From an uncultured Prevotellaceae bacterium (GTDB lineage: Bacteria > Bacteroidota > Bacteroidia > Bacteroidales > Bacteroidaceae): 64,000 bases of DNA. The position numbers and the translations under genes were made by a program. Where the stretch lies: positions 1 to 64,000 of the forward strand of contig CAMVIM010000011.1 of assembly GCA_947167515.1 (NCBI GenBank). The letters run 5' to 3'. Positions 8,649 to 18,210 of the stretch are shown in pieces. The notes under the pieces are model-generated. The model worked only from the letters and a program-made list of their open reading frames with translations, made no database searches and was not told the DNA's origin. Positions within the stretch are counted from its first letter, which is position 1. Every line of letters starts with the position of its first letter.

Positions 8649-9647
8649 TCAGATTTTCTCAAGTGCCCCCACTATCTGTTTGGTGATAGCGATGATGGAA
8701 TATTTTTGGTCAATAAAGCGCATCAGTTCGGGTTGAGAATTCTTTTGGCCATTTAGGCATCTCACAACCCCCTCGCCGATGCTGTCAACAGAGTGTGGAT
8801 TGACTAATTCTGCGCGGCCTTCATAGTATTCTTTAGGAGCCCCGATGTTGGTCAAAACAATTTCGCAGCCATATCCTGCAGCCTCAAGCGCAACCATGCC
8901 AACGCCTTCTACAAGACTAGGTAAGGCAAACACTTTGGCACGTCGATACCAGTCTTTCATCTCCTCGTCGCTGACAAGACCTATATATTCAATGTTATCA
9001 TGTCCGTCTATTAAGTCATGCAGCCATATTTCCTCATCTTTCCCATTAAGGATTCCCCCCAGTTTTAACTGAAAGTTATACTTAATGGCTGCTTCTATCA
9101 GCCTCTTCACATTTTTGTTTTCAGCCCTTAATCGGCTGAAATGGAGGCAGAAATTTTCCTTTTCAGGCATTTCCTTCAGTGGCTGGAAACGGACTGAAAG
9201 CGGTATCTGAAAAATCTTCTCTCGTGGGATGTCGCAAGCGTATGAAAGGTATTCTGTTTCTTGATTAGAGCGAGTGAAGAAAATTTTGGCCTTCTTTGCG
9301 CCGAGATACAGGTCGTGAAAACGAGATGTCAAACCGAGGTACTGTTGAGATCCCCAATATTTAACAAGTAGTTTGTAGGGGATTTTAGGAATTTTAGGGT
9401 CAATGATAGGGGCACAAGCAATATTGGGATTTATCACGGAAAGGCCATTCATCCATAGACGGAACGCCCCTCCGAAGTCCATAATGATGATAGCATCGTA
9501 AGATTTCCAGTCTTGTTCCTCCCATGTATTGACAAGGACACCCTCGTGTCCCAAAGTGTTGAAACCATCACGCCACATGAGTGCTTGTATTCTTACCCCA
9601 CCTGTGGGAGAAATGCTGGGCGTAGGTTTGAGTATTCCAATTTTCAT
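8649..9647 (-). CDS. Glycosyltransferase family 4
   Basis: The 332-residue protein opens KIGILKPTPSISPTGGVRIQ and has the donor-site signature FALPSLVEGVGMVALEAAGYG (about 240-260), with E-x7-E Glu residues. A HFSRLRAENKNVKRLIEA stretch matches the start of the GT-B C-terminal half. It is one of three glycosyltransferases in the operon, which with a pyruvyl transferase suggests a repeat unit of about four sugars, counting the first sugar added by an initiating enzyme that is not in this window. Confidence 0.86.
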   Translation of the reverse strand: MKIGILKPTPSISPTGGVRIQALMWRDGFNTLGHEGVLVNTWEEQDWKSYDAIIIMDFGGAFRLWMNGLSVINPNIACAPIIDPKIPKIPYKLLVKYWGSQQYLGLTSRFHDLYLGAKKAKIFFTRSNQETEYLSYACDIPREKIFQIPLSVRFQPLKEMPEKENFCLHFSRLRAENKNVKRLIEAAIKYNFQLKLGGILNGKDEEIWLHDLIDGHDNIEYIGLVSDEEMKDWYRRAKVFALPSLVEGVGMVALEAAGYGCEIVLTNIGAPKEYYEGRAELVNPHSVDSIGEGVVRCLNGQKNSQPELMRFIDQKYSIIAITKQIVGALEKI

Positions 9648-9657
9648 GTAAATTATT

Positions 9658-11241
9658 TCATTTTACAATTTTTCTGATAATAGCAAAGATGATGCAGTAC
9701 AATATGATGTTTTGCCAGCCAGTGCGGAGTAACGTGGAGATGACGCCGAGCATACCCGTGTCATTATTGAATGTAAGGAGTGTCCTGAATATTTCGTTCA
9801 TGGCAGGCAGGGCAAAGATGATGACGCCATTTTGAAAGACCTCGGCTTTGGTGGAGAGGAAATAGAAAAACACTATATATATAAGAAATGCATAGAAAAA
9901 ATAAGCATATCCCCACAGGTAGAGTCCTATGCCAACATCACCTGCTACACGGTAGCCGTGGTATTGGTGCTTCAAACCTAATCCTTCGGTTGACATTAGG
10001 TCGCCTGGCGTGTATTGACTCTCAAACTTGTTTACATAAATACCTAACCTTCTGAGTATTGGAGTCGGAAGCAAATACAAGATGTTCTTCTGCATATAGT
10101 TCTGCATTTTCGGATTGTCGAGTCCCAGTTTATAGGCATAGTCAATGGTGGCATCGCAAACGCGGATGTTGCAAAAGCGGTCCAGTATGATGTTGTCCAC
10201 ATAGTATTCACTCCAGCCATACTCATTGTTTCCTACATTGTCGGTATTGCTGATGGAAATTTGGTATAAAGTATGTAGTGACTCCTTGTCTCGGTAAATT
10301 TTCCAAATGTTATCGAAGGTCTTGCTTGCAGAAGTTTGGCCAGTGTTGTCTCGCCCCAATGCCATAGCCATGGCAAGGTCTGCAACTGGACCTGTAATCA
10401 AGAATACACCTATCAGGGCAAGAATGGTATTACGTGTGGAGAAAAGCCTCTTCCCTTGTGTGATGATAGGCAATATGTAGCAGAAAGCCAAGGTCGCAAC
10501 CGGCAAGAATATAGGCGTTCTTTTTCCTGTTGCCACACTTAATACAGCCATAATCCCCAGATAAATGAAAACGGATCTCTTTGAAGTGCTTTGTGCATTT
10601 CCACTATACAGTTGTTTGAATAACAGCAGACATGGGAAAGATATGAACGATTTCGTTACTCCAAGCAGATGTCCCCAGAAACCGAGGTTCTCGGCATCGG
10701 CCTCATCTGTGCCCTGTATTGTCAGCAGCAAAATGAGACTTACAAGACCGACAACTCCCATGGCCCATACCTGAAGGTCGGTCGGTGCCGTAAAGTAGCC
10801 CATCTTTTTCCATAGCCGTTGAAGAGGATTGTTGGTTCTATACAGGTGCAGACAGCAACGGTAGGCCGCAATTAACATCATCAGGTTCAGCAGTTGCAAG
10901 GTGAAAGTCTTATAAGGGACTGCAAAGCGGAACGTCAGAGGCTTCCCTTCTACGAAGGTTGCGATGAGCGGCAGCCAAAAAAAAGTAAGTCCCAGTCCTA
11001 ACAATGCGAGATAAGGGAAAAAGCACTTGTTGCGCACCTCTCCTTTCAGTTTCAGTACACAGGGATATAGAAATCCCCATGCAACAAAGAAGGTGAAGCA
11101 CCCATACAAGTTTTCCATCTGTGGAAAAAATGCCGCCTCAAGCAGGGTGAAGACAGCAAGGGTGCCGAATACCCAGCGAGTCAACGCGTCTATGCTATCC
11201 GTCTGCCGATGTCTCCCAATTGTCATATATTGTGTAATCAT
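9658..11241 (-). CDS. Polysaccharide polymerase-like membrane protein (Wzy-type)
   Basis: The 527-residue protein has about eleven hydrophobic segments and one large hydrophilic loop (about 300-420) rich in charged and aromatic residues, the topology of Wzy O-antigen/capsule polymerases, which vary so much in sequence that topology is the main evidence. It would join repeat units on the periplasmic face after flipping. Its ATG shares the last base of the stop of the upstream pyruvyl transferase (TAATG). Confidence 0.72.
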   Translation of the reverse strand: MITQYMTIGRHRQTDSIDALTRWVFGTLAVFTLLEAAFFPQMENLYGCFTFFVAWGFLYPCVLKLKGEVRNKCFFPYLALLGLGLTFFWLPLIATFVEGKPLTFRFAVPYKTFTLQLLNLMMLIAAYRCCLHLYRTNNPLQRLWKKMGYFTAPTDLQVWAMGVVGLVSLILLLTIQGTDEADAENLGFWGHLLGVTKSFISFPCLLLFKQLYSGNAQSTSKRSVFIYLGIMAVLSVATGKRTPIFLPVATLAFCYILPIITQGKRLFSTRNTILALIGVFLITGPVADLAMAMALGRDNTGQTSASKTFDNIWKIYRDKESLHTLYQISISNTDNVGNNEYGWSEYYVDNIILDRFCNIRVCDATIDYAYKLGLDNPKMQNYMQKNILYLLPTPILRRLGIYVNKFESQYTPGDLMSTEGLGLKHQYHGYRVAGDVGIGLYLWGYAYFFYAFLIYIVFFYFLSTKAEVFQNGVIIFALPAMNEIFRTLLTFNNDTGMLGVISTLLRTGWQNIILYCIIFAIIRKIVK

Positions 11242-12494
11242 TATTTCCCTTTTTGAGAAGCAACAAAAGATGCTAAGATGTTCTGCATCATTTGGTTATA
11301 TATCTCAACACGTTTGGCAGATATAACACGGATCTTTTCAGTGGGAAAGGAAGCGAGTTTCTGAACTATTTCTCGAGGGGAAACACCGCTCTGTCCTTGA
11401 TTCAACTGTGTGCGGTATTCTGTAATACCATATTGTGTCAGCACATCATACACCTTGCTGCTGCCATCGTTAGTCTTGTGTCCCCAGAAGTCCACTGCTC
11501 CCCAATTATCGATGCTATAACAAGGCACTCCGTTAGTCAGGGCTGACACGATGGGGTGCATGTTGCTCCCAATGTAGGCCGAGGCATATTTGATGAGTCC
11601 GAACCAGTCCAGAGGATTGAGCGGAAGTGGTATCTGATAGTTAAAAGGGTGCTGATAGTTGTACCTTCCGTCAATACAGAACGCCACACATTCCATCCCC
11701 TGCTTCAGGAACAAAGTGTTCATCTCCCTCAGTTCATCCACGCTGAAAACTTGGGATCTCAACCCTATAAGAACGTATTTCTTTGGTAACTTAAATTTGC
11801 TTCTGACAGATTCTTCTCTTGGTATTTTCTCGCCAAGATTCTGGTTCAGTGCAAATACGGGGTCAGGTGTCACTTCAATACTCAGTGCAGAGTTCGCTTC
11901 CAGCATCATCTTACGTGTCCAAGCGTCTCTGACTGATATGTATTTCATTTTGTCAAGTTGGCTTGCCATGTGCCTAAGGGTGAAAGTGCTGAACTTCTGA
12001 TATTTGCTATTCTGTGAAGATACCGACATCATGGCCGTGGGAACCGAGTCTGCAAAACCTATCCCCCAGAAAGGATTGGGGAAACGACGCTCGCGCTGTA
12101 GGGGTTCTATCCAGAGAGGGCGTTGTTTGCCCATCTTGAGCGTGGAAAACCATGGCCAATGTTGGGCCACTGCATCCGACCCTATAATTACTCCATCGAA
12201 ACCATTGTTCTTGATGTAGTCGGCCACTTGACTACACATGTGCAGTTCAACACTTTGGTTGAAGATTTCCTCTGCTACAAATTTTTTGTGGGCGATATTC
12301 TGAATGGGCAGTGGCTGCTTGCATAGCCGCCTTTTGTATTGCGAGAGTCTCTGTTCTGCGACAGTCTTGCATGATTTATAGTTGATAGCCACCACCTCAT
12401 GTCCATGATTTGTTAAGTAATTATAGGTGGATGCCGCTTGCAGGTTAGCACCGAAATTGGCAACATCTAAAAATGTCAAGAGGGCTATTTTCAT
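11241..12494 (-). CDS. Polysaccharide pyruvyl transferase family protein
   Basis: The 417-residue protein starts MKIALLTFLDVANFGANLQA, then VIIGSDAVAQHW (about 100-111), SVRDAWTRKMML, and a C-terminal YIGSNMHPIVSALTNGVP, which is the family pattern (G-S-D, S-x-R-D, and S-x-x-H-P at the active site). These enzymes transfer pyruvate from PEP to hexoses as a ketal and so place an acidic group on the polymer. Its neighbours support a role in capsule decoration. Confidence 0.87.
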   Translation of the reverse strand: MKIALLTFLDVANFGANLQAASTYNYLTNHGHEVVAINYKSCKTVAEQRLSQYKRRLCKQPLPIQNIAHKKFVAEEIFNQSVELHMCSQVADYIKNNGFDGVIIGSDAVAQHWPWFSTLKMGKQRPLWIEPLQRERRFPNPFWGIGFADSVPTAMMSVSSQNSKYQKFSTFTLRHMASQLDKMKYISVRDAWTRKMMLEANSALSIEVTPDPVFALNQNLGEKIPREESVRSKFKLPKKYVLIGLRSQVFSVDELREMNTLFLKQGMECVAFCIDGRYNYQHPFNYQIPLPLNPLDWFGLIKYASAYIGSNMHPIVSALTNGVPCYSIDNWGAVDFWGHKTNDGSSKVYDVLTQYGITEYRTQLNQGQSGVSPREIVQKLASFPTEKIRVISAKRVEIYNQMMQNILASFVASQKGK

Positions 12495-12504
12495 GGTTCC
12501 TTAA

Positions 12505-14274
12505 TTATCGTTTGCGTACAAATCCTTTCACTGTTTCCAACCCATCCTTTCCCACAACAGAAGTAATTACTTTTTTTGCCATGTTGACAGCCAGTTTGTC
12601 AGCAGACTTCTTTAGGTTTATCATGGTAGTCAGTGCCTTGTTCTCATTGTCTTGGTCGGTGAAGACTTCAAAGATGATGGACTTGCCAGAGCCTGTACTG
12701 AGGAAGGCACCCATCTGTTCTTCAAACTCTTCTTTGGTGGAGGCTGTTAGATATTCATACCCCAGGTTTCTTGCATAGTCCTTTACAAGTGTTGGCGATT
12801 GCTGACCATAGTGTCCTCCCGCAGAAATGTAGGGGTCAACCACCTCGTTGGAATAGGCTGATGCAGGGTGGATGCAGTTGCGGAACTCCTGTCCTTTTCC
12901 ATTGTTGACAATCAGTAAACGGATATTTTTCCCTGCGTGACGATTGCCCAGTGCATTCATGTCGTAGAAAAACGCTAAGTCGCCCACTATCCCGAAATAT
13001 AGTTTTTCAGGGTGGCAGAGGCTGGCACCAATCAGCGAGGATACAGTTCCGTCAATACCAAAACCACCCACATTGCAAAAGCCTGTAACACTGTTGGGTG
13101 TCTCAAAGAAGTTCCAAGCACGGAGTGAGTTGAGGATGGCATAGTGCATCACGCTTTCGCAAGGGATTTGGGGCGCCAGCATTGATGCCATCCAGATGTT
13201 TGAAAGTGGTATGCTTTCAGGAATGCACTCTGTCAGCGTCTGTACGTCTTTCTTACATTCCTCATAAAAAGAAGTATGTGTCTTTTCCACCTTCAAATTT
13301 GAATAAAGAGAAAAGAAATCTAACTCACGCATGTGGAACATCGCCGACAAACTGCGTGAGGCATCCCGCATCACCCCATCTTCGGCCACCCGCCATACCG
13401 TTTTCGCCTTGGGCATCAGTGTTTTCATTTCATAACTGCCAGTCAAGTCACCGATGTTTATCATCAAGTCCGCATTGGCTGCTGTAGAGAGATACTGTTT
13501 TTGGGCACCGAGGATGGCGCCAAGTATGCGATACTTTCCTCTGTAGTTGCTTGTTTGGTCACAGAGTACGACCCCATTATATTTTTCGCAGAATGAGTCT
13601 ATTGCGTGGGTTTCATCAGGACTGAAAGGACTGTGTGAACCTACAAAGATGGAAACTCTTTGGGCAGTGATTGCCGGCAGTTTGTCATAAAGTTCGTAAC
13701 GCTTGATAGTATGAACACGCTTCAATTCTTTTACCGAAAAGTCAAAACTACTTTCTGTTTCCAGATTGATGTGAACAGGGCCTCCACCCTCCTTGCGAAG
13801 TGCGTCGATAGCCTGGTTCACCTTCATCTGACAATCCCATTCATCATCGTTGCATCTGACCAAGGGAGCGAAAACACTGAGTTTTACAATGTCGTTTGGC
13901 ACAGCCGTTCTGTCTATCACTTGTGCGCTCAAGTGACCGATGTGGGACAATGGGCGTGTCGATGTCACAGCCAAGATGGGTAAGCGGCGATAGAAGGCTT
14001 CGGTCAACCCTGAAAAGTAATTGCGTGATGCCGTTGCCCCTGTACAGGTCAGTACAACAGGCTCGCCAGATTCTGCCGACAAACCACATGCCATGTAGCA
14101 CGCCGAGCGTTCATCGATGCAGGAATACATTTCAAAACTGCCATCGTTTTGCAGGCTCATGACAAAAGGAATATTTGTAGTGCCTGGGCTTGCAACTATT
14201 TTCTTGATATTGTTCTCTTTTAGCAGACTAATGAGTATCTGGACGTTACGTTCTATGGAATACATTTCTTTCAT
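12505..14274 (-). CDS. Thiamine diphosphate-dependent enzyme, MenD/acetolactate synthase-like
   Basis: The 589-residue protein has the three-part structure of ThDP enzymes: an N-terminal pyrimidine domain with the activating Glu in SCIDERSACYMACGLS (about 53-68), a central domain, and a C-terminal diphosphate domain with GDLAFFYDMNALGN (about 425-440) and LLIVNNGKG, which matches GDG-x(about 25)-NN with Gly replaced by Leu. It most resembles MenD (SEPHCHC synthase). It is not in a menaquinone gene set; here it likely makes or decarboxylates an alpha-keto acid building block for an odd sugar or substituent. The product is unknown. Confidence 0.75.
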   Translation of the reverse strand: MKEMYSIERNVQILISLLKENNIKKIVASPGTTNIPFVMSLQNDGSFEMYSCIDERSACYMACGLSAESGEPVVLTCTGATASRNYFSGLTEAFYRRLPILAVTSTRPLSHIGHLSAQVIDRTAVPNDIVKLSVFAPLVRCNDDEWDCQMKVNQAIDALRKEGGGPVHINLETESSFDFSVKELKRVHTIKRYELYDKLPAITAQRVSIFVGSHSPFSPDETHAIDSFCEKYNGVVLCDQTSNYRGKYRILGAILGAQKQYLSTAANADLMINIGDLTGSYEMKTLMPKAKTVWRVAEDGVMRDASRSLSAMFHMRELDFFSLYSNLKVEKTHTSFYEECKKDVQTLTECIPESIPLSNIWMASMLAPQIPCESVMHYAILNSLRAWNFFETPNSVTGFCNVGGFGIDGTVSSLIGASLCHPEKLYFGIVGDLAFFYDMNALGNRHAGKNIRLLIVNNGKGQEFRNCIHPASAYSNEVVDPYISAGGHYGQQSPTLVKDYARNLGYEYLTASTKEEFEEQMGAFLSTGSGKSIIFEVFTDQDNENKALTTMINLKKSADKLAVNMAKKVITSVVGKDGLETVKGFVRKR

Positions 14275-14284
14275 GTTCCTTCTT

Positions 14285-15361
14285 TTAATGTTTCGGTAAG
14301 ATGGTTCTGCGGAGGAAATACTTCAAGCGTTGTTCCCATGTAGGAATTTCTTTCCATGGAGTCCATTCGCCAGTAATTCGGTCATACATGGCATGCTCTC
14401 CCCATCCATTTATGTGGAAAGACGGATTTTTCAGGAAGTCTCGAAGGCACTGTTCTATTCCTTGCAGTGTTGGAGTGAATGTTGTCGTGTTGATAAATTC
14501 TTTGATGGCAGTGTTATCAAACCGACGGTCATAGTATCGGTCATACAGCACTTGCCATTTGCTGGTCGGAATATCTATTCGGGGGTTCTTACTTATCATC
14601 TTCATTTTGGGGGCATGGCCCAGATGTTCCGTCAATACACGGATGTAAAGGTCAAAGATTTCTTGCCATGTGTGGCTCTCATCTACAGTGATGTGAAAAA
14701 CTCTACCAAGTGCCTCCTTTCTGCCTAGTAGAGCAGCAATGCCACGCGCCACATCATAGCCGTAGGTCATGGTTGTGGTTCTCCTTGCTATATCTTGCGA
14801 AAAGACTATTGTGCGTCCGTGTAGTGCTTGATAGAGCCAGTATTCCTTTTCTAACACACCCAGTTGTAGTCTCTGCTCGCTGTAAGTAATGTAGGGGCGT
14901 ACAATCGTCCAGTTCTTCTTTTCGTGTCTCCTGAGAATGTCTTCCTCCCGTGCTTTGCTCAAGGCGTATTCGTCTGTGGACAAATAAGTTGAGTCATGAC
15001 ACGCATCAAGCAGTCGTGGCGAAGACTCGGCTATTGCGGGTTGGGTGTCGGCATATACCCGCGAAGAGGAAATGAACACATATTGTCGAGTGGATGAAAG
15101 CAATTGGTCTATCCTTTCTTCAAAATCATGAGTGCCATAAATCATGAAATCGACAATAGCATCCCATGGGTGCATGGGAAGGATGGAGGCCAAAAACTGG
15201 GCATTTTTGGCATTGCCTTGCAGATAGTGGATATTTGTTTCATCCTTGTGAAAGGAACGGGATGTGACAAACACTTGATTCTCAGATTGACTCAACAACT
15301 TGACAACGTGCTTGCCCATGGCCCCAGTTCCGCCTAATACGAGTATGAGGTTCTTGTTCAT
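14285..15361 (-). CDS. NAD(P)-dependent SDR / sugar epimerase-reductase
   Basis: The 358-residue protein begins LILVLGGTGAMGKHVV (NAD(P)-binding GGTGxMG), with FISSSRVYAD as the catalytic Ser region and TDEYALSKAREE giving the Tyr-x3-Lys pair (about 131-135). The C-terminal half is longer than in simple epimerases and has many aromatic residues. It probably works on a nucleotide sugar or on the product of the adjacent ThDP enzyme, ten bases downstream. Confidence 0.8.
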   Translation of the reverse strand: MNKNLILVLGGTGAMGKHVVKLLSQSENQVFVTSRSFHKDETNIHYLQGNAKNAQFLASILPMHPWDAIVDFMIYGTHDFEERIDQLLSSTRQYVFISSSRVYADTQPAIAESSPRLLDACHDSTYLSTDEYALSKAREEDILRRHEKKNWTIVRPYITYSEQRLQLGVLEKEYWLYQALHGRTIVFSQDIARRTTTMTYGYDVARGIAALLGRKEALGRVFHITVDESHTWQEIFDLYIRVLTEHLGHAPKMKMISKNPRIDIPTSKWQVLYDRYYDRRFDNTAIKEFINTTTFTPTLQGIEQCLRDFLKNPSFHINGWGEHAMYDRITGEWTPWKEIPTWEQRLKYFLRRTILPKH

Positions 15362-15371
15362 GCCGATTCTT

Positions 15372-16910
15372 TTATTTGCGAAATTTTCCTATGACCGCTT
15401 GCACTTTGTCCTCCACCAGTCTTTTTTCACCCGCATTCAGACCTATCAAGAAAATGATGGAGCAGGAGAACAATGTACTCCACAGCGTTGTGCCAATCAT
15501 ACGGGAAATAGACTGACTAAAGAAAAAAGGAATCATGGCAACCGCCATATAAACAATCAACCCGATAGGGACGACTTTCAGGAGTACTTCGCTGGCATAG
15601 CGGTGGATGGGAAGGCCCACTTTCTCTTTTACTATCCTCAGTCGGACAGCCAAAACAAGACAATAGATGATGAAATAGATGATATATGTCCATTCGGGTG
15701 TGGCACCTATGTGGTAACTCAGCCACGTCAACGGAAACACCAATGCTCCCACAAGTGTTACACTCACCTGATATTTCTTGATGTCACCTGTTGCCATGAT
15801 AGCGGTCATGAGAGGGTTGGCCAGCACGTTGTCCATCAGGATGCCGAGTACACTCAAACGAAAGAAAATGACAGCATGGTCGGGAACAGTGTGCAACCAG
15901 AGTCCAAAAATGGCAGGAGCCTCAACGACCAGCGGAATGGCGATGAGAAGAAACAGGTAGGTGGAGAATTTGGCACTTCTACAGATAAGCGAGAAAAGAT
16001 ATTCGCTATTACCTGCTGCATAGGACTTCGTAATTTGTGGATTCACGGCAGTAGTGAAACTGTGTACGAACTGCGTGATGGCTGCACCTGCCTGTACGGC
16101 AATGCCACGTGCCGCATTGACTGAAACATTAAAGTAGATGTTCATCAAGATGTTGACACCTTGCGTGTTAAGTGTGCCGGCTCCCGCTCCCAAAAAGTTC
16201 CATCCAGCAAACTTCGTCATTTCTTTCAGCACAGTTTTGTCGTGAGTGAAACTGTAAGTACACTCTTCAAAATGGCGTTTGCTGTAGATGCCATAAACCA
16301 TGCGGATGAATGCAGCCTCGGCCAATAAAAGGAGCGCGTAAAAACTTAGGCAGTCTATAGGGGAATAGTTGATAGCATATGCAACCACTAGTTTCAACAG
16401 TATATCAAGGATGGAGATATAGGCGTATGCTCCCATTTGCTCATGGGCTATGATGGCTGCATTATAGGGAACACTGATGAGGTTGAACACGAAAATACCC
16501 AAAGAACAATGCAGCACGACATTGGCGGCTTCGATTCTTTCCGCTGGTATGTTCATCTCATGGTTCAGAAACCACAGCCCTATCACTTCTGCAATTAAAA
16601 CGATGAGAAAAGAAATGCCCAACTGTATATTCACGCTTGTGGCGAACACGCTCTTGAGACGCTCCATGTTATTCTTGCCAAGTTCGAAGGTGATGAATCG
16701 AGTGATAGCATTGGTCAACGAACCACTCAGTATGGTAAACATGGAAATAATACCACCTACTACATTGAAGATTCCAAAGTCTTCCACTCCTAATGCTTGT
16801 AGTATGACTCTGCTTGTGAATAGGCTGACAATCATCAAGAAAGCCATCCGAACATATAGTAGTAGCGTGTTCTTGGCGATACGCTTGTTGTTGGCAGAAT
16901 TACTAGGCAT
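15372..16910 (-). CDS. Wzx-type polysaccharide flippase (MATE/PST superfamily)
   Basis: The 512-residue integral membrane protein has about 12-14 hydrophobic segments. Its N-terminus (NKRIAKNTLLLYVRM, then SLFTSRVILQALGVEDFGIFN) is typical of the Wzx/RfbX group, with the conserved G-x-x-D-F-G-I-F-N segment after helix 1. It should flip the lipid-linked repeat unit from the inner to the outer leaflet. It is the first structural capsule gene after the regulator pair and a possible leader hairpin. Confidence 0.88.
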   Translation of the reverse strand: MPSNSANNKRIAKNTLLLYVRMAFLMIVSLFTSRVILQALGVEDFGIFNVVGGIISMFTILSGSLTNAITRFITFELGKNNMERLKSVFATSVNIQLGISFLIVLIAEVIGLWFLNHEMNIPAERIEAANVVLHCSLGIFVFNLISVPYNAAIIAHEQMGAYAYISILDILLKLVVAYAINYSPIDCLSFYALLLLAEAAFIRMVYGIYSKRHFEECTYSFTHDKTVLKEMTKFAGWNFLGAGAGTLNTQGVNILMNIYFNVSVNAARGIAVQAGAAITQFVHSFTTAVNPQITKSYAAGNSEYLFSLICRSAKFSTYLFLLIAIPLVVEAPAIFGLWLHTVPDHAVIFFRLSVLGILMDNVLANPLMTAIMATGDIKKYQVSVTLVGALVFPLTWLSYHIGATPEWTYIIYFIIYCLVLAVRLRIVKEKVGLPIHRYASEVLLKVVPIGLIVYMAVAMIPFFFSQSISRMIGTTLWSTLFSCSIIFLIGLNAGEKRLVEDKVQAVIGKFRK

Positions 16911-16930
16911 TATAATCTTTTGTGCTATAT

Positions 16931-16989
16931 ATCGGGATAGGTGACCACACTATTGAACCGAAAATGAGAGATGCGGTCTCCTACCCGAT
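16931..16989 (-). promoter_or_regulatory. Stem-loop in the leader just upstream of the flippase gene
   Basis: Two arms (16931-16946 and 16975-16989) are inverted complements over about 13 of 15 positions with one bulge, closing a 28-base loop and ending about 20 bases before the flippase ATG. No T-tract follows, so it is not a plain terminator. In a locus with a NusG-like antiterminator it could be an attenuation or recruitment element. This is inferred from position. Confidence 0.4.
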
Positions 16990-17554
16990 AGTTTCAAAGT
17001 ATAGCGAATGAAAGCCGCGGACTTGCACCCTGGAAAGAATAGTTATAAGAAATGAGTGTAGTATCGTTGGCGTTTTATTAGTTAGGGATGAGGAGTTCGG
17101 AATGATGAGTTTTGGGGGGTGAGGTTGGGATGAGGGACGGAGTTGCGACAGAGTCGCAACACACTCGACATGGTGAGGAGAATGTTTGTTTCGTAAGGTG
17201 TTGGTGGTTTGAGGAAGAAAGAGGATGCGATGTGGGGCTTTTTGTCTTGCTGATGAGACTTGTGATTACCATAAACCGTAGGTTATGGTTCGTCGATTAT
17301 AAGTTATGGTTCATCAATTATAGGTTATAATTGGTGAATTGTAAGTTATGTTTTATGGAGAATGTGCGTGTGATGATGTGGTGAATGTAGGTAGGGGCTG
17401 ATGATGTATGTTGAAGGGGGGTGATGGAGAAAGGGAGTGGGAGGAAAGGGGCTTGTGTGGGGGGAGGGGGAAAGGCTGCGACTGGGTCGCAGCACACTCG
17501 ACATAGGGGAGGAGGGGGCTGCTCCTGCCGCGTAGGTCGGCAGGGGCAGCGGGT
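16990..17554. repeat. Non-coding spacer with palindromes and AT-rich degenerate tandem repeats
   Basis: No convincing gene is present in this spacer. It holds two GC-rich palindromes of one family (17142-17160 and 17475-17493, core GTTGCGAC/GCTGCGAC with three-base loop, each followed by ACACTCGACAT) and a run of imperfect AT-rich repeats (about 17262-17358, motif like ATTATAGGTTATGGTT). The plus-strand ORF here is the translation of these repeats. The spacer separates the UpxZ-like gene from the flippase and may have been built by repeat insertion. Confidence 0.7.
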
Positions 17555-18118
17555 TTATTGGAATTGGGGTTGATATAGTTGGAGGAGGTAGTGGTCTTCT
17601 TCGTTGGGGGAGGTGGTGAGGGCGGGGAGGAGTTGGTCTATGATGGGGAGGAGGGTTTCGTCTTGGGTTTCGAGGTAGAGGTGGAGGAGGAGGTGGGTGA
17701 GGAGTCTTTTGGGGGAGGGGTTTGAGGAGGATGGGAGGGAGGGCTGCGACTGGGTCGCAGCATACTTGACATGGGGAAGGTGGGAGACGGGAAAACCGTC
17801 TCTCGCAAGTGGGAGGAGTTGGGGAAGGAGGGTGGGGAGGAGTTGGTAGGTGAGTTGGGTGGCTTGGAGGAAACGTGTGGAGTTGCGGAAGCCGAGTTGG
17901 AGGAGGACGAAGATGGTGAGGAGGTGGTCGGCTTGTTGGATGGGGGTGAGGTGGGGATGGGTTTGGAGGTGGGTGAAGAGGGCGGTGATTGTTTGCTGGG
18001 CTTTGTGATAGGCAGCGTTGTAGGACTGGATGGTGATGCCGTCGGGGGTGTCGAGGAGGAAGAGGCGACGGTAGGTGCGGAGACGGAGGGTGTGGAGATG
18101 GGAGGGGGTGGGGCGCAT
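17555..18118 (-). CDS. UpxZ-like capsule transcription regulator
   Basis: The 187-residue helical protein follows the NusG-like gene, as upxZ follows upxY in Bacteroides capsule loci. Its pattern fits UpxZ proteins: a G-x-x-I-x-x-Y segment early on (DGITIQSYNAAYHKA), a LLTIFVLLQLGF helix, a QATQLTYQLLPTLLP stretch, and a late LLTHLLLHLYLETQDETLL. UpxZ proteins block the UpxY proteins of other capsule loci, so only one capsule is made. Residues about 103-137 come from two palindromes read in frame (17743-17802), so the gene has taken up repeat sequence. The match is by pattern only. Confidence 0.5.
   Translation of the reverse strand: MRPTPSHLHTLRLRTYRRLFLLDTPDGITIQSYNAAYHKAQQTITALFTHLQTHPHLTPIQQADHLLTIFVLLQLGFRNSTRFLQATQLTYQLLPTLLPQLLPLARDGFPVSHLPHVKYAATQSQPSLPSSSNPSPKRLLTHLLLHLYLETQDETLLPIIDQLLPALTTSPNEEDHYLLQLYQPQFQ
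17743..17802. repeat. Two palindromic repeats inside the UpxZ-like gene
   Basis: A GCTGCGAC...GTCGCAGC palindrome (17743-17761) is followed by a GAGACGG...CCGTCTC palindrome (17784-17802). Both families recur elsewhere in the window between genes and in the NRPS gene. They are read in frame and lengthen a linker of the protein. Confidence 0.75.
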
Positions 18119-18210
18119 GGTGGGGTGGATGGGGTGGATGGGGTGAATGGGGCGTTTTTGGAGATGGGGCGAATGGGGTGGAGGGGGTGTTTTTGGGGGG
18201 AGGGGAGGTC

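Noticed and set aside
17112-17330. Plus-strand ORF in the spacer before the flippase
   Set aside because: It is the translation of palindromes and AT-rich repeats (LWFVDYK...LWFINY).
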